Assembly (NCBI GenBank): GCA_002430545.1
Contig: DJCM01000003.1
Coordinates: 1 to 23,808 of the forward strand
Source: Flavobacteriaceae bacterium UBA5950
GTDB lineage: Bacteria > Bacteroidota > Bacteroidia > Flavobacteriales > Flavobacteriaceae
Reading direction: 5' to 3'
DNA: 23,808 nucleotides
The position numbers were made by a program, and so were the translations under genes. Position 1 is the first letter of the stretch. Every line of letters begins with the position of its first letter. The notes beneath the pieces are model-generated. The model was not told the origin of the DNA. It did not search any database and worked only from the letters and a program-made list of their open reading frames with translations. Shown one piece after another: positions 15,268-23,264 of this stretch.

Positions 15268-15549
15268 ATGGAAAAAAAACAATTTAGTGTTGAACAAATC
15301 GACCGAATTATCGAAATGGCATGGGAAGACCGCACCCCTTTTGATGCGATTAAGTATCAGTTTGGTATCAAAGAGCAAGAGGTTATTTCAATGATGCGCA
15401 ACAATCTTAAGCCCTCAAGTTTTAAGCTATGGCGAAAACGCGTTCAAGGCAGAAAGACCAAGCACAGCAAGCAAAGAGGCGAGGATGTAAATCGATTTAA
15501 ATGCAGTCGTCAACGAGGGATAAGCAACTATAAGGTTTCAAAACGATAG
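15268..15549 (+). CDS. TIGR03643 family small protein
   Basis: This 93-residue protein matches TIGR03643 through its core IIEMAWEDRTPFDAIKYQFGIKEQEVISMMRNNLKPSSFKLWRKRVQGRKTKH (residues 14-66). The first part looks like a helix-turn-helix, and the C terminus is strongly basic (many Lys, Arg, Ser), so DNA or RNA binding is plausible. Members occur beside photolyase/cryptochrome genes; the function is unknown. It is the last gene of the operon and starts on the base after the preceding stop. The convergent murA stop is 13 bases away, with no hairpin terminator seen between them. Confidence 0.88.
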   Translation: MEKKQFSVEQIDRIIEMAWEDRTPFDAIKYQFGIKEQEVISMMRNNLKPSSFKLWRKRVQGRKTKHSKQRGEDVNRFKCSRQRGISNYKVSKR

Positions 15550-15562
15550 GAATCAGCTGGCC

Positions 15563-16870
15563 TTATACACGCTTGATTTCAGCACCAATAGATTGTAGTC
15601 TCTCAACGATGCATTCATAGCCACGATCGATCTGTTCGATGTTGTGAATCGTACTCTTTCCTTTTGCCGACAAAGCAGCAATTAAAAGCGAAATTCCAGC
15701 ACGAATATCAGGAGAGGTCATTGTTGTTCCTTTGAGGGAAGATGTGAAATCATGCCCAATAACAGTCGCTCGGTGAGGGTCACAAAGGATAATTTTTGCG
15801 CCCATATCTATTAGCTTATCAACAAAAAACAAGCGACTTTCAAACATCTTTTGATGAATCAGTACACTCCCTCGTGCCTGTGTAGCGACCACAAGCATAA
15901 TGCTTAAAAGATCGGGTGTGAAACCAGGCCATGGCGCATCGGAAATGGTCATTATTGAACCATCGATAAAACTCTGAACTTCATAACCATCAGTATGTGC
16001 AGGGATGTAAATATCATCGTCGCGCTTTTCAATCCGAATCCCCAATTTTTGAAAAACACTTGGAATTTGACCCAAATTGTCCCACGAAACGTTCTTAATT
16101 GTCAATTCACTTCGCGTTAGTGCTGCCAAACCAATCCAACTGCCGATTTCAACCATATCAGGTAAAACGCGATGGGTAGTTCCAGAAAGGCTGTCAACAC
16201 CTTCAATCGTCAATCGATTTGATCCAACGCCAGAGATTTTGGCACCCATCCTGTTGAGCATACCACAGAGTTGTTGTAAATAGGGTTCGCAAGCAGCATT
16301 GTAGATCGTTGTCGTGCCTTCTGCAAGCACCGCTGCCATCACCAAGTTAGCTGTTCCAGTGACAGAGGCCTCATCGAGGAGTAAATAGGCTCCTTTTAGC
16401 CTATCTGTCTCAACACTGTAAAAGTGGTTTTCGCGATCATAGGTGAAATCTGCACCCAATTTAATGAGTCCATCAAAATGAGTATCGACTCGTCTTCTTC
16501 CAATTTTGTCGCCACCAGGTCGCGGAATATAGCCTTTACCAAATCGAGTTAGCAAAGGACCAACCAACATAATCGACCCTCTGATTTTTCTTCCGTCAGA
16601 CTTAAAATCATCTGACTTGAGATAATCTAAATTGATTTGGTCAGCTTGAAAAACATAGTGATTGTCACTCTTTTTTTCGATACGAACACCTAGAGCTTCT
16701 AAAATTTGAAGTAACTTATTGATATCAACGATATCTGGAACATTGGTAATTTCGACTGGCTCTGCTGTGAGAAGAACTGCACATAAAATTTGAAGTGCCT
16801 CGTTTTTTGCGCCTTGCGGCTCAATGGTACCTGACAGCGGCCTTCCACCTTCTACAACAAATATTCCCAT
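15563..16870 (-). CDS. murA: UDP-N-acetylglucosamine 1-carboxyvinyltransferase (Asp-type MurA)
   Basis: MurA transfers enolpyruvate from PEP to UDP-GlcNAc, the first committed step of peptidoglycan synthesis. The 435-residue protein has Lys22-Asn23 in the GAKNEAL segment and the active loop RPGGDKIGRRRVD (117-129). The loop residue that is Cys115 in E. coli is Asp121 here (codon GAC, 16508-16510). This Cys-to-Asp change is known from Mycobacterium and Chlamydia. It keeps activity but blocks alkylation by fosfomycin, so intrinsic target-based resistance is predicted. DUF4290 lies 2 bases upstream on the same strand. Confidence 0.96.
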   Translation of the reverse strand: MGIFVVEGGRPLSGTIEPQGAKNEALQILCAVLLTAEPVEITNVPDIVDINKLLQILEALGVRIEKKSDNHYVFQADQINLDYLKSDDFKSDGRKIRGSIMLVGPLLTRFGKGYIPRPGGDKIGRRRVDTHFDGLIKLGADFTYDRENHFYSVETDRLKGAYLLLDEASVTGTANLVMAAVLAEGTTTIYNAACEPYLQQLCGMLNRMGAKISGVGSNRLTIEGVDSLSGTTHRVLPDMVEIGSWIGLAALTRSELTIKNVSWDNLGQIPSVFQKLGIRIEKRDDDIYIPAHTDGYEVQSFIDGSIMTISDAPWPGFTPDLLSIMLVVATQARGSVLIHQKMFESRLFFVDKLIDMGAKIILCDPHRATVIGHDFTSSLKGTTMTSPDIRAGISLLIAALSAKGKSTIHNIEQIDRGYECIVERLQSIGAEIKRV

Positions 16871-16872
16871 TT

Positions 16873-17520
16873 TTACTTTCGACGTTTGTGTCGATATTTT
16901 TTATTTTTGTTGGAGTGTTGCTGCTTTTGACGACCAAATCGTTTGTTGCTCAATCGAATCAGTTCATCAGAGCTCGTTAACATTTCGCTTGAATTTTTGA
17001 GGTTGATTGCGCCATTTGAAATCTCAAACAAGTGCTCAAAAATAACAGCATCTTCAACAGTATCTTTGTTCCAATTCAAAAAACATTTTTTCATGTGATT
17101 TGCAATCACATAAACCAACGCATCTTTCTGCTCACCCTCCGAAAACGTAAGTGCAGCATCAATCATCCTCTTGATGTTATTTCCATAAAAGCGATACTTA
17201 GGGAAATTTTGTGGATAGCTCAATGGGTCTGGACGTGCAGTGAGAACTTCTTTTTCAGGGATTGGAAAAGGGGAATCTACATCGAGAGAAAAATCAGACA
17301 TGATAAACAACTGATCCCATAATTTGTGTTGAAAATCAGGGACATCACGAAGGTGAGGGTTTAAATTTCCCATCACTCCTATAATGGCATGAGCCATTTT
17401 GTTTCGTTGTTCTTTTTTGGGTTCTTTCAAAGCCTGGTCTACCATCTTTTGAATATGACGACCATATTCAGGTATTCGCAAATGGCTTCGTTGAGTGTTA
17501 TACTGAAGTGTTTCTTCCAA
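16873..17520 (-). CDS. DUF4290 protein
   Basis: This 215-residue protein fits DUF4290, a Bacteroidetes-specific family usually encoded directly before murA. Recognisable parts are TLQYNTQRSHLRIPEYGRHIQKMVDQAL at the N terminus, MAHAIIGVMGNLNPHLRDVPDFQHKLWDQLFIMS, and YRFYGNNIKRMIDAAL. The last 25 residues are rich in Lys, Arg and His. No catalytic motif, signal peptide or membrane segment is visible, and the function is unknown. Its conserved place with murA suggests a link to cell-wall growth. Confidence 0.85.
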   Translation of the reverse strand: MEETLQYNTQRSHLRIPEYGRHIQKMVDQALKEPKKEQRNKMAHAIIGVMGNLNPHLRDVPDFQHKLWDQLFIMSDFSLDVDSPFPIPEKEVLTARPDPLSYPQNFPKYRFYGNNIKRMIDAALTFSEGEQKDALVYVIANHMKKCFLNWNKDTVEDAVIFEHLFEISNGAINLKNSSEMLTSSDELIRLSNKRFGRQKQQHSNKNKKYRHKRRK

Positions 17521-17559
17521 TGTTAATGATTAAATGATACTGTAAAAATACTAAAATTA

Positions 17560-17850
17560 CTACAACTGAATGATGCCTTTTATCTGTGAAACCTGTTTAT
17601 ATTTTGATATAATCTCATCTGGCGAATCAAATACACCTTCGATCGAGATGCTTACATAGGTGTTTTTTGAGGAATTTCTCTCTTTGATTTTGACAGGATG
17701 ATTTATAAAAATGTTCTGTAAAGTCAACTTTTTTTCATCGTCAGCTGGCAAAATAAACTTAAACATATAGTTTGAAGGCCAATCTGTTGACTCTGAAAGT
17801 TGCTCACGAAGTCGGTTGTAAAAAGATGTGGTTTTATCTGCTTCAAACAT
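17560..17850 (-). CDS. DUF493 (YbeD-like) protein
   Basis: This 96-residue protein matches DUF493. It has WPSNYMFKFILPADDEKKLTLQNIF, then NTYVSISIEGVFDSPDEIISKYKQVSQIKGIIQL, an ACT-like alpha/beta fold as in E. coli YbeD. The family may bind a small ligand, and its role is unknown. It is the first minus-strand gene of the DUF493-DUF4290-murA set (39 and 2 base gaps) and may head that transcript. Confidence 0.82.
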   Translation of the reverse strand: MFEADKTTSFYNRLREQLSESTDWPSNYMFKFILPADDEKKLTLQNIFINHPVKIKERNSSKNTYVSISIEGVFDSPDEIISKYKQVSQIKGIIQL

Positions 17851-17855
17851 CTTGA

Positions 17856-17863
17856 CAAAGATA
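17856..17863 (-). promoter_or_regulatory. Candidate -7 element for DUF493-DUF4290-murA
   Basis: The minus strand reads TATCTTTG, a full TAnnTTTG, only 5 bases before the ATG at 17850. A minus-strand TTG at 17890-17888 is 24 bases upstream, slightly beyond the usual spacing. If used, the transcript would be almost leaderless, so this assignment is uncertain. Confidence 0.35.
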
Positions 17864-17912
17864 TTGTTTTTAAGTAAGAATAATATTCAAAAATTGTAAA
17901 TTGGCTAATCAT

Positions 17913-18443
17913 ATGGAAAAGCACAAAAGATATGTCCTCACTGGTGCTCCTGGAAGTGGAAAAACCACCCTTTTAGATGCATTGCAAAGCGATCAGGTGA
18001 CGTGTTTTGACGAGGTGTTTCGGAAGCTATTTCTTGAAGCCAAATATCGAGGTGTTGACTCTCCTTTTCAAGATGAGCCACTGTCGCTGAGTTTGGAAAT
18101 TATCAAAGGGCGTATTGCTGACTTTGAGGCTACTGCTGTATCTAAAATTCATATCTATGACAGAGGTATTCACGATGCAATTGCATACTTGGTTGGCATT
18201 CGAGTTGATGTGCCAGCACACTTGATCGAAATATGTAAATCACATGTTTATGACAAGGTGTTTATACTACCACCATGGGAAGATATTTTTAGAAATGATA
18301 AAGAGAGAATTGAAGACTTTAGCGAAACAGAAGCGATTCATCTAGCACTTGTCAAAACTTATACTTTATATGGCATGCCGCCGATAGTTGTGCCAAAACT
18401 ATCTGTCGAAGAACGTGTTTCTTTTATCAAAAATCACCTATGA
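17913..18443 (+). CDS. P-loop NTPase, AAA_28 type
   Basis: This 176-residue protein has the Walker A motif GAPGSGKT (residues 11-18) and a later IYDRGIHDAIAYL segment resembling the lid/Asp region of small-molecule kinases. DUF/AAA_28 proteins of this kind are predicted ATPases or nucleotide kinases; the substrate is unknown. ATG 17913 is chosen over an in-frame TTG at 17901, because it begins right before the first strand. Its TGA overlaps the recQ ATG, so it is co-translated with recQ. Confidence 0.8.
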   Translation: MEKHKRYVLTGAPGSGKTTLLDALQSDQVTCFDEVFRKLFLEAKYRGVDSPFQDEPLSLSLEIIKGRIADFEATAVSKIHIYDRGIHDAIAYLVGIRVDVPAHLIEICKSHVYDKVFILPPWEDIFRNDKERIEDFSETEAIHLALVKTYTLYGMPPIVVPKLSVEERVSFIKNHL

Positions 18444-20314
18444 GCAAAGCCCACTACCTACTGAACAAATATTGGGGCTGGTCTGATTTTAGATCAGGGC
18501 AGGAAGAAGCAATACATGCTTCACTTTCAGCAGAAAACACCCTTGTTGTATTGCCAACTGGGGGAGGAAAGTCCTTGTGTTTTCAAATGAGTGCGCTTTT
18601 GCAAGAGGGGATATGTGTGGTTGTCAGTCCACTCATCGCCCTAATGATTGACCAAGTCAATTCGCTCAAGAGAAAAAACATTCGTGCGATGTCTATTCAT
18701 GGAACTATGCGCGAAAATGAATTGGTGGAAGCCTTGGATCGATGTGCCTTTGGAAACATCAAATTGTTGTATCTATCACCTGAACGCCTACTCAACCCTA
18801 TTGTAGTCCAGCGTTTGAAAACATTAGATATATCTCTTTTGGCAGTGGACGAAGCGCACTGTATCTCTCAATGGGGTCATGACTTCCGACCTGCCTATCG
18901 CAAGATTGGTGAGTTTCATAAACTGATCAATGAACCCCCAATCATGGCGCTCACTGCCACTGCAACACCAAAAGTCAAAGAGGATATTATTGCATCGCTG
19001 GAATTGAAAGACACAAAACTGATTCAGACTTCTTTTATTCGAGAAAATTTTTCATACAGAGTTGTTCATACTGAAAACAAACTCGGGGCAATCAAAGAAA
19101 TGATCTCCAATCGCTCAGAGACCATCATCATTTATTTGCGCACAAGAAAGCACTGCGAAACGCTAGTCGAACAGCTTCAGTTGGAGGGTATTGCTGCTCG
19201 ATATTTTCATGGTGGTAGCACAAACAAACCCCAACTCATCGATGAATGGCAAAGTGGAAGATATCCAATTATGGTAGCAACCTCGGCATTTGGGATGGGT
19301 ATTGACCAGTCCAATGTGCGACAGGTGATTCATCTTGCACTTCCAGAAAGCATCGAAAACTACTATCAAGAAGCTGGGCGAGCTGGACGTGATAAGAAGC
19401 CCGCAACAGCTACAATTGTTACGAGTGCTCGTGATGTTCAAGTAGTAGAAAGACAATTTATTGATACTATTTCAGACCCTGCGTTTATTCGTCAAGTCTA
19501 TTTTAAATTGTGCTCCTATTTTCAAATTGCCTATGGAGAACAGCCACAAGATCCACTTGATTTATCATTTGAGACCTTTACAAACTCCTATGACCTACCA
19601 CCCAAAAAAACTTATGAAGCTTTCAAAGTTTTTGATCGTATTGGAAGTATTCGTTTGACGAATCTTGTCGTTGAAAGGTTTCGTTTACAAGTGCTATATA
19701 AGGGAAAAGAACTCCAAAAGCTGATTGCAAAAGAATCGGTTTTGTCGACCCTACTGAACACATTGGTGAGACTGTATCCAAATATTACAGAAAGAGCACA
19801 GTCGGTAGATGGCAACCAACTGAGTAAACGAACTGGGATTGGAATGGAAAAGCTCAAAGAGTATTTTGCTGCATTGGAGCAAAACAAATATGCTGAAATC
19901 ACATCATGGAATTGTGACACCCGATTGTATTTTCTTGAGCCACGTGAGGACGATTATATGCTAAATCGTGCAGTAAATCATGTCAAGCAAAGCATACAGA
20001 CTAGAAAAAATCAGTTGCAAGCTGTAAAAGACTATATCAACGATGATAAAAGCTGTAAGCAAACTTTACTCCTCGACTATTTTGGGGAGACGAACAACAA
20101 CTCGTGTGGTCAATGCAGTAGTTGTGTTACTTCACCAAGAGCTGCGCAACTTCAAAGTTCTATCTTAGATGTTTTAAAACAACAACCCACAACAGTGAAA
20201 AAGCTTTCAAAATTGCTTGAAACAGAGGAAAAAACTATCATTGCAGTCGTAATGGAAATGCTCAACGAGGAGCTTGTTTTAGAAAAAAATCAGTTATTTC
20301 ATATCAACCAATGA
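18440..20314 (+). CDS. recQ: RecQ-family ATP-dependent DNA helicase, without HRDC domain
   Basis: RecQ unwinds DNA 3' to 5' during recombination and fork repair. The 624-residue protein has the N-terminal motif 0 region (YWGWSDFRSGQEEAI), Walker A TGGGKS with Lys44, the DEAH box at 137-140 followed by CISQWGHDFR, and the motif VI segment QEAGRAGRD. A zinc-binding RQC part has CKQTLLLDYFGE...CGQCSSC. After it only a short winged-helix tail remains, with no HRDC domain, as in the shorter of the RecQ types found in Bacteroidetes. It overlaps the NTPase gene and fmt through ATGA junctions. Confidence 0.93.
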   Translation: MSKAHYLLNKYWGWSDFRSGQEEAIHASLSAENTLVVLPTGGGKSLCFQMSALLQEGICVVVSPLIALMIDQVNSLKRKNIRAMSIHGTMRENELVEALDRCAFGNIKLLYLSPERLLNPIVVQRLKTLDISLLAVDEAHCISQWGHDFRPAYRKIGEFHKLINEPPIMALTATATPKVKEDIIASLELKDTKLIQTSFIRENFSYRVVHTENKLGAIKEMISNRSETIIIYLRTRKHCETLVEQLQLEGIAARYFHGGSTNKPQLIDEWQSGRYPIMVATSAFGMGIDQSNVRQVIHLALPESIENYYQEAGRAGRDKKPATATIVTSARDVQVVERQFIDTISDPAFIRQVYFKLCSYFQIAYGEQPQDPLDLSFETFTNSYDLPPKKTYEAFKVFDRIGSIRLTNLVVERFRLQVLYKGKELQKLIAKESVLSTLLNTLVRLYPNITERAQSVDGNQLSKRTGIGMEKLKEYFAALEQNKYAEITSWNCDTRLYFLEPREDDYMLNRAVNHVKQSIQTRKNQLQAVKDYINDDKSCKQTLLLDYFGETNNNSCGQCSSCVTSPRAAQLQSSILDVLKQQPTTVKKLSKLLETEEKTIIAVVMEMLNEELVLEKNQLFHINQ

Positions 20315-21261
20315 AACCACTTCGAATCATATATATGGGAACACCAGCTTTTGCAATATCACCTTTACAAAAGATTCTTGATAGCGAACACGAAGTGATT
20401 GCTGTTGTCACTGCACCAGACAAAAAATCTGGCAGAGGAAAACAGTTGACTGCATCCCCTATCAAGGTTTTTTGTACTGAGAATAATATACCCATTTTAC
20501 AGCCCCCCAACTTAAAAGATGAGTCATTTGTTTCCGAGTTAAAAGAACATAATGCAGATGTGTTTGTGGTCGTTGCTTTTCGAATGCTCCCAAAAGAAGT
20601 TTGGTCTATCCCTTCAAAAGGCTCATTTAATTTGCACGCTTCTCTATTACCCAAGTATCGTGGTGCTGCCCCTATCCATTGGGCAATTATCTATGGAGAA
20701 GAGGAAACAGGCGTAACTACGTTTTTTATTAATGAACAAATCGATAGAGGAGAAATTATCGCACAAAAGCAAACAACGATTTTGCCTGACGAAAACACAG
20801 GAAACCTTAGCAATAGGTTGGAAAGTCAGGGTGCTGATTTAGTTCTTGAAACGCTTCAATCTATCGCAGCTGGGAAAGTTAATACCATTCCACAACCAAA
20901 AACTGAAGAGCATCTTGCCCCTAAATTAAAACGAGAAAATACCCAACTGCAATGGAATAAAGATGGAAAAGTAATTGAAAGGTTTGTCAGAGGATTACAG
21001 CCCTACCCTTGCGCATGGACAAGCCTTCAGAACAATGGTACATCAACCTACTGCAAAATTCATCAAGTCGAATTTTTTGAGGGGAAACAAATGCTTCAAC
21101 CTGGTCGCGTTTTTATAGACAACCGAAAACTCATGGTTTCTGTACAAAATGGAAGCATTCATGTCAAAAGACTTCAACTTCAAAACAAAAAAACAATGAG
21201 CGATTTCGAACTGCTGAACGGATATGAAATGAAAGACCAGGCATATTTCGAAAATCCATAA
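20311..21261 (+). CDS. fmt: Methionyl-tRNA formyltransferase
   Basis: Fmt formylates initiator Met-tRNA with 10-formyltetrahydrofolate. The 316-residue protein shows the formyl-transfer site FNLHASLLPKYRGAAPIHW with Asn107 and His109, and Asp145 in NEQIDRGEII. These are one position before the E. coli residues N108, H110 and D146. The C-terminal OB-like domain is present (VRGLQPYPCAWT). The ATG overlaps the recQ stop. The recQ-fmt order recurs in flavobacteria. Confidence 0.96.
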   Translation: MKPLRIIYMGTPAFAISPLQKILDSEHEVIAVVTAPDKKSGRGKQLTASPIKVFCTENNIPILQPPNLKDESFVSELKEHNADVFVVVAFRMLPKEVWSIPSKGSFNLHASLLPKYRGAAPIHWAIIYGEEETGVTTFFINEQIDRGEIIAQKQTTILPDENTGNLSNRLESQGADLVLETLQSIAAGKVNTIPQPKTEEHLAPKLKRENTQLQWNKDGKVIERFVRGLQPYPCAWTSLQNNGTSTYCKIHQVEFFEGKQMLQPGRVFIDNRKLMVSVQNGSIHVKRLQLQNKKTMSDFELLNGYEMKDQAYFENP

Positions 21262-21282
21262 AAAAAGTTGTACATTGTTGAT

Positions 21283-21843
21283 ATGAATACAAATCTTTCA
21301 AATGGAAAGTTGCTAGTCGCTGACCCATCGATTATTGGAGACTTTTCATTTACTCGTGCAGTCATCTTGTTGGCAAACCACAACAATGAGGGTTCTGTTG
21401 GTTTTATTTTAAACAAGCCAATGGCGCATGATTTGAGTACATTTGTTCCTGAAATTTCTCAACACTTTTCTGTATTTGAAGGAGGACCTGTTGACCAAGA
21501 TCGGTTGTATTATATTCACAGTCGAAGTGACTGCATTCCCAACTCAAAACCCATATCCAAAAATCTTTTTTGGGGAGGTGATTTTGATGTGATTAAGAAT
21601 ATGATTAACGATGGTGAGTTGTCAAGTGCTGATATCAAGTTTTTTTTGGGTTACTCTGGTTGGAGTTCTGATCAGCTCAAAGAGGAAGTCAAACGCAACA
21701 CATGGATTGTTTTGGATGATGATGATAAAAGAGTCAATATTTCTTCATCAAACGATGCGACTTTTTGGAAGTCGAAAATGATTCGGCTGGGTGGGCATTA
21801 CGCCATCTGGGCCAATTCGCCCAGTCATCCACACTTAAACTAG
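21283..21843 (+). CDS. YqgE/AlgH family protein (DUF179)
   Basis: This 186-residue protein has the family hallmarks GKLLVADPSIIGDFSFTRAVILLANHNNEGSVGFILNKP and FEGGPVDQDRLYYIHS, then FLGYSGWSSDQLKEEVKRNTWIV. The family is widespread but has no settled function. ATG 21283 is used rather than an in-frame TTG at 21268, because MNTNLSNGKLLVA matches the family start. Its last 9 bases overlap the convergent aminotransferase gene. Confidence 0.92.
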   Translation: MNTNLSNGKLLVADPSIIGDFSFTRAVILLANHNNEGSVGFILNKPMAHDLSTFVPEISQHFSVFEGGPVDQDRLYYIHSRSDCIPNSKPISKNLFWGGDFDVIKNMINDGELSSADIKFFLGYSGWSSDQLKEEVKRNTWIVLDDDDKRVNISSSNDATFWKSKMIRLGGHYAIWANSPSHPHLN

Positions 21844-22674
21844 TGCTTTTTCATTGAGAAGACCTACAGCTTGCACATACTTTTTTGATTGATACTCTTT
21901 TCTTCTGTAATTGGTCACTGCTCGAATTCCTTGTATACTGTTTGTGAGCCAGAGTTCGTCGGCCTTTTGTAGGTCGAAAGGGTTCACTGTTGTTTCTTTA
22001 CAACTGAGATCTAGCTCATTTGCCATACGAATGAGTTGTTTTCTAATAATGCCATCCAAACAACCTGATGTTAAAGGGGGTGTATGAATTTCGTTGCCAA
22101 AAAGTAAAAATATGTTTGATTGAAGTGCTTCAACAACTTCTTTGTTGTCATTCACCAAAATACAGTTATCCAAGTCATTCTCTTTGGCAAAAATCGAAGC
22201 AAGTACATTGAGAATTTTATTATTTGTTTTTAGATTGGATAGCATTGCTGGCTGCACATAGTGATCTTTATACAAATCAACTCTATAATGGGGTACTTCA
22301 CTCGAAAAGCTAGGTTGTTCTAAGGGCTCACAGGCAATAACAAATGAGACTTTATTTTCATCAGGGGTATATCGCCCAGTGCTGTCGCGAAAGCAAGTTA
22401 AGCGCAGACGCCATGCAGCAGAGCTAACAGCTTGAGATTCGATCAAACGATTACATTGATTAACAAAATACTCGGGAGTGAATGTCATTGGAATCTCCAT
22501 TCGGAGCAATCGCATACTGGCCATGAGACGAAAGTAGTGATCTTCCCAAAAAATCAATTTACTGTCCACTGCTTTGACAGTCTCAAAAACTGCATCGCCA
22601 TAGGAGAACCCTCGATTAAAAAAGGGAAGAACAGATTCGGAAGGTTGTACAAGATTTCCGTTGAAGTTGACCAT
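21835..22674 (-). CDS. PLP-dependent aminotransferase class IV
   Basis: This 279-residue protein belongs to fold-type IV PLP enzymes (branched-chain aminotransferase, D-amino acid aminotransferase, aminodeoxychorismate lyase). Family features include FNRGFSYGDAVFETVK near the N terminus, SNLKTNNKILNVLASIFAKE with the likely Schiff-base Lys, VEALQSNIFLLFGNEIHTPPLTSGCLDGIIR and a C-terminal LWLTNSIQGIRAVTNY. The size and position beside yqgE suggest a PabC-like lyase or an amino-acid aminotransferase; the substrate cannot be told. ATG 22674 shares one base with the START-like gene stop, so an upstream start is rejected. Confidence 0.88.
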   Translation of the reverse strand: MVNFNGNLVQPSESVLPFFNRGFSYGDAVFETVKAVDSKLIFWEDHYFRLMASMRLLRMEIPMTFTPEYFVNQCNRLIESQAVSSAAWRLRLTCFRDSTGRYTPDENKVSFVIACEPLEQPSFSSEVPHYRVDLYKDHYVQPAMLSNLKTNNKILNVLASIFAKENDLDNCILVNDNKEVVEALQSNIFLLFGNEIHTPPLTSGCLDGIIRKQLIRMANELDLSCKETTVNPFDLQKADELWLTNSIQGIRAVTNYRRKEYQSKKYVQAVGLLNEKALV

Positions 22675-23060
22675 CAAGCAGAGCCCAAAACCTGTTTGAG
22701 GTTTGAAATTTGATTGTCCCAAAACATTTTAGACTCTTCCAACTCTTCTTCATCGGCAAAATCAGAAACAATGAGAGAAACATCTTTGGTGATTTCATCA
22801 ACTTGAATGCGCATTTCAAAGTAATACTTATCGTAGTCATCTTCATCAGTTAACCATTGAAAACGAACAAAATCGTTTTGCTTGTTTTTAATGAGCATGG
22901 CTTCTTCACTGGAATCATCCCAGAAAAACTCATATTTTTCAGAGCGTGAGTTAACGTTATCAGCAAACCACTCAGATAAACCAGAGGGCGTGAATAGGTA
23001 TTGGTAAAGCAGTTGTGGTGATGACTTAATTACGAATTCAATCTCAAAATGATCTTTCAC
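22674..23060 (-). CDS. START-like domain protein
   Basis: This 128-residue protein has the Bacteroidetes START-like (SRPBCC-type) domain: HFEIEFVIKSSPQLLYQYLFTPSGLSEWFADNVNSRSEKYEFFWDDSSEEA, then FVRFQWLTDEDDYDKYYFEMRIQVDEITKDVSLIVSDFADEEE. It probably binds a hydrophobic ligand; the function is unknown. GTG 23060 is chosen because it gives the usual family length; a GTG at 23108 would add 16 atypical residues. It precedes the aminotransferase gene in the same transcript (TGATG overlap). Confidence 0.82.
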   Translation of the reverse strand: MKDHFEIEFVIKSSPQLLYQYLFTPSGLSEWFADNVNSRSEKYEFFWDDSSEEAMLIKNKQNDFVRFQWLTDEDDYDKYYFEMRIQVDEITKDVSLIVSDFADEEELEESKMFWDNQISNLKQVLGSA

Positions 23061-23132
23061 AGATATTATTTTATCAAAAAACCAAGATAATATCTTTTTT
23101 GGTTGCACAAAAATTTATTCGTAAAAATATAG

Positions 23133-23164
23133 TTTGACATCTGAGACAAAACCCTCTATATTTG
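23133..23164 (+). promoter_or_regulatory. Promoter of tRNA-Met
   Basis: TTTG (23133-23136) is followed after 20 bases by TATATTTG (23157-23164), a full TAnnTTTG. The tRNA begins 12 bases later. This is the clearest flavobacterial promoter in the window. Confidence 0.7.
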
Positions 23165-23175
23165 CAGTCGAATAT

Positions 23176-23249
23176 GGCGAGGTAGCTCAGGTGGTTAGAG
23201 CGTCGGATTCATAACCCGGAGGTCGGGAGTTCAAGTCTCCCCCTCGCTA
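23176..23249 (+). tRNA. tRNA-Met (anticodon CAT)
   Basis: A full cloverleaf is visible. The acceptor GGCGAGG (23176-23182) pairs with CCTCGCT (23242-23248). There are a D-arm GCTC/GAGC, an anticodon loop TTCATAA with CAT at 23210-23212, a T-arm GGGAG-TTCAAGT-CTCCC and discriminator A. CCA is not encoded. The anticodon stem lacks the three G-C pairs of initiators, so this is the elongator Met type; tRNA-Ile2 (lysidine-modified CAT) is possible. G1 pairs with U72, and A31-C39 is a mismatch. Confidence 0.92.
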
Positions 23250-23264
23250 CACTTATTTTTCTTC

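Noticed and set aside
21409..21416. TTAAACAA inside yqgE
   Set aside because: It encodes the conserved Leu-Asn-Lys of the family and has no partner half-site.
23061..23108. GTG start 16 residues upstream for the START-like protein
   Set aside because: It would exceed the usual family length of about 128 residues, and the added part has no family resemblance.
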